A DNA stretch of 5,640 nucleotides from NCBI GenBank assembly GCA_021841725.1, contig JAKCEC010000097.1, positions 1 through 5,640 on the forward strand, given 5' to 3'. Below, one piece after another: positions 5,041-5,640 of the stretch. Source of the DNA: Actinomycetes bacterium (GTDB lineage: Bacteria; Actinomycetota; Acidimicrobiia; Acidimicrobiales; RAAP-2). How positions within the stretch are numbered: position 1 is the stretch's first letter; every line of letters begins with the position of its first letter. Below the pieces are notes generated by a model that did not search any database, had not been told where the DNA came from, and worked only from the letters and a program-made list of their open reading frames with translations. The translations under genes and the position numbers were made by a program.

Positions 5041-5640
5041 ATGCCCGCGCACGCGACGACCTCCGGTTTCTCGTGGCACCACCTCAACCAGTGGCACCTC
5101 GGCGCGTTCGCGCTCCTCGCGATGGCCCTCGCCCTGGCCCTCTACGTGTTCGCCATGCGCCGCGCCGCGCCGTGGCCCCGGGGGCGTCTGATCTCCTTCG
5201 TGGCCGCCCTCCTGGTCACCTTCTTCGCCACCCAGAGCGTGCTCGGCGTCTACGACATGGTGTATTTCAGCGCCCACATGATCCAGCACCTGGCGCTGGT
5301 GATGATCGCGGCGCCCCTCTTCGCCCTCTCGACACCACTCGACCTCTGGCGCAGCGCGGGTGGCGCGCGGACGCGTGCGTTCTTCGACGGGCGCCTCATG
5401 GCCGTCCTCACCCACCCGCTGGTCGGGTTCGGGGCCTACTTCGTGGTCATCCCGGTCACGCACCTCACGGGCGTGACCAATGTGATGATGCAACACGAAT
5501 GGATCCACCACGCCGAACAGGTCCTCTTCTTGGTGGTCGGGTACCTCTTCTTTCGCGTGGCCTTCGGACTCGAGCACGGCCGCACGATCCACCCCGGTCT
5601 TCGCCTGGTCTACGTCATGGCCGCCGTCCCGCTCGGCACC
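5041..5640 (+). CDS. ctaG: CtaG-type cytochrome c oxidase assembly protein (3' end beyond window)
   Basis: Polytopic membrane protein of the caa3-type CtaG family, which helps assemble or copper-load cytochrome c oxidase. 200 codons are visible and the frame is open at the right edge. After a His-rich N-terminus (WHHLNQWHLG, 12-21) come hydrophobic segments at about 21-39, 49-70, 83-100, 121-140 and 158-177. Family hallmarks are YDMVYFSAHMIQHLALVM (71-88), with His79 and His83, followed by IAAPLFALSTPL (89-100), then a second His cluster MMQHEWIHHAEQ (149-160) before the next helix. The paired His residues are likely metal or heme-proximal ligands, by inference. The family usually has about 260-320 residues, so some 60-120 are missing. 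Not to be confused with the unrelated COX11-type CtaG. Confidence 0.88.
   Translation, partial: MPAHATTSGFSWHHLNQWHLGAFALLAMALALALYVFAMRRAAPWPRGRLISFVAALLVTFFATQSVLGVYDMVYFSAHMIQHLALVMIAAPLFALSTPLDLWRSAGGARTRAFFDGRLMAVLTHPLVGFGAYFVVIPVTHLTGVTNVMMQHEWIHHAEQVLFLVVGYLFFRVAFGLEHGRTIHPGLRLVYVMAAVPLGT

Noticed and set aside
4971..5087. Upstream start at 5087 for the 126-residue membrane protein
   Set aside because: The extra 39 residues are Arg-rich shadow sequence overlapping ctaG and its promoter; the later GTG fits the expected N-terminus and -10 spacing.
4981..5592. 203-codon minus-strand frame
   Set aside because: Antisense to ctaG; a charged, low-complexity product rich in Glu, His and Gly with no family features.
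1..5640. Defence system, prophage, insertion sequence, CRISPR or tRNA
   Set aside because: No transposase, terminal inverted repeats, repeat-spacer array or cloverleaf was seen; every substantial gene is housekeeping or membrane-associated.

Overview
The window reads as a high-GC Actinomycetota chromosome segment. Three things point there: a 27-residue bL37-type ribosomal protein (a family known from actinobacteria), the rsmI-metG-tatD-cell-wall-protein order, and several start codons placed about 7-8 bases after a TANNNT -10 box, the usual look of leaderless actinobacterial genes. A deep lineage such as Acidimicrobiia is possible, but that is only an impression. No mobile element, CRISPR array, tRNA or rRNA is visible.

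Region 1 (1-4044, minus strand) is a housekeeping cluster read right to left: rsmI (16S rRNA 2'-O-methyltransferase), metG (methionyl-tRNA synthetase) 12 bases later, tatD (metal-dependent DNase) overlapping metG by 8 bases, then about 100 bases with an AT-rich island, and finally a secreted RlpA-like double-psi beta-barrel protein that runs off the left edge. That last gene sits where many actinobacteria carry rpfB. Its start is odd: a Shine-Dalgarno in the loop of a perfect hairpin, an 8-codon ORF abutting the hairpin, and no ordinary start codon in the main frame before the signal peptide.

Region 2 (4045-4256) holds the tiny bL37 gene on the plus strand, divergent from rsmI, then a short convergent intergenic stretch with two inverted repeats that may terminate transcription from both sides.

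Region 3 (4257-5640) is a membrane-protein locus. Two adjoining minus-strand genes encode a 126-residue two-helix protein of unknown function and a DUF3817 protein. They diverge from a plus-strand CtaG-type cytochrome c oxidase assembly gene, cut by the right edge. The two small membrane proteins may belong to the same respiratory-assembly context, but only adjacency supports this.

The window is mostly conserved housekeeping. The best leads are the unannotated-size bL37 gene, the leader architecture and active-site divergence of the RlpA-like protein, and the small membrane pair beside ctaG.
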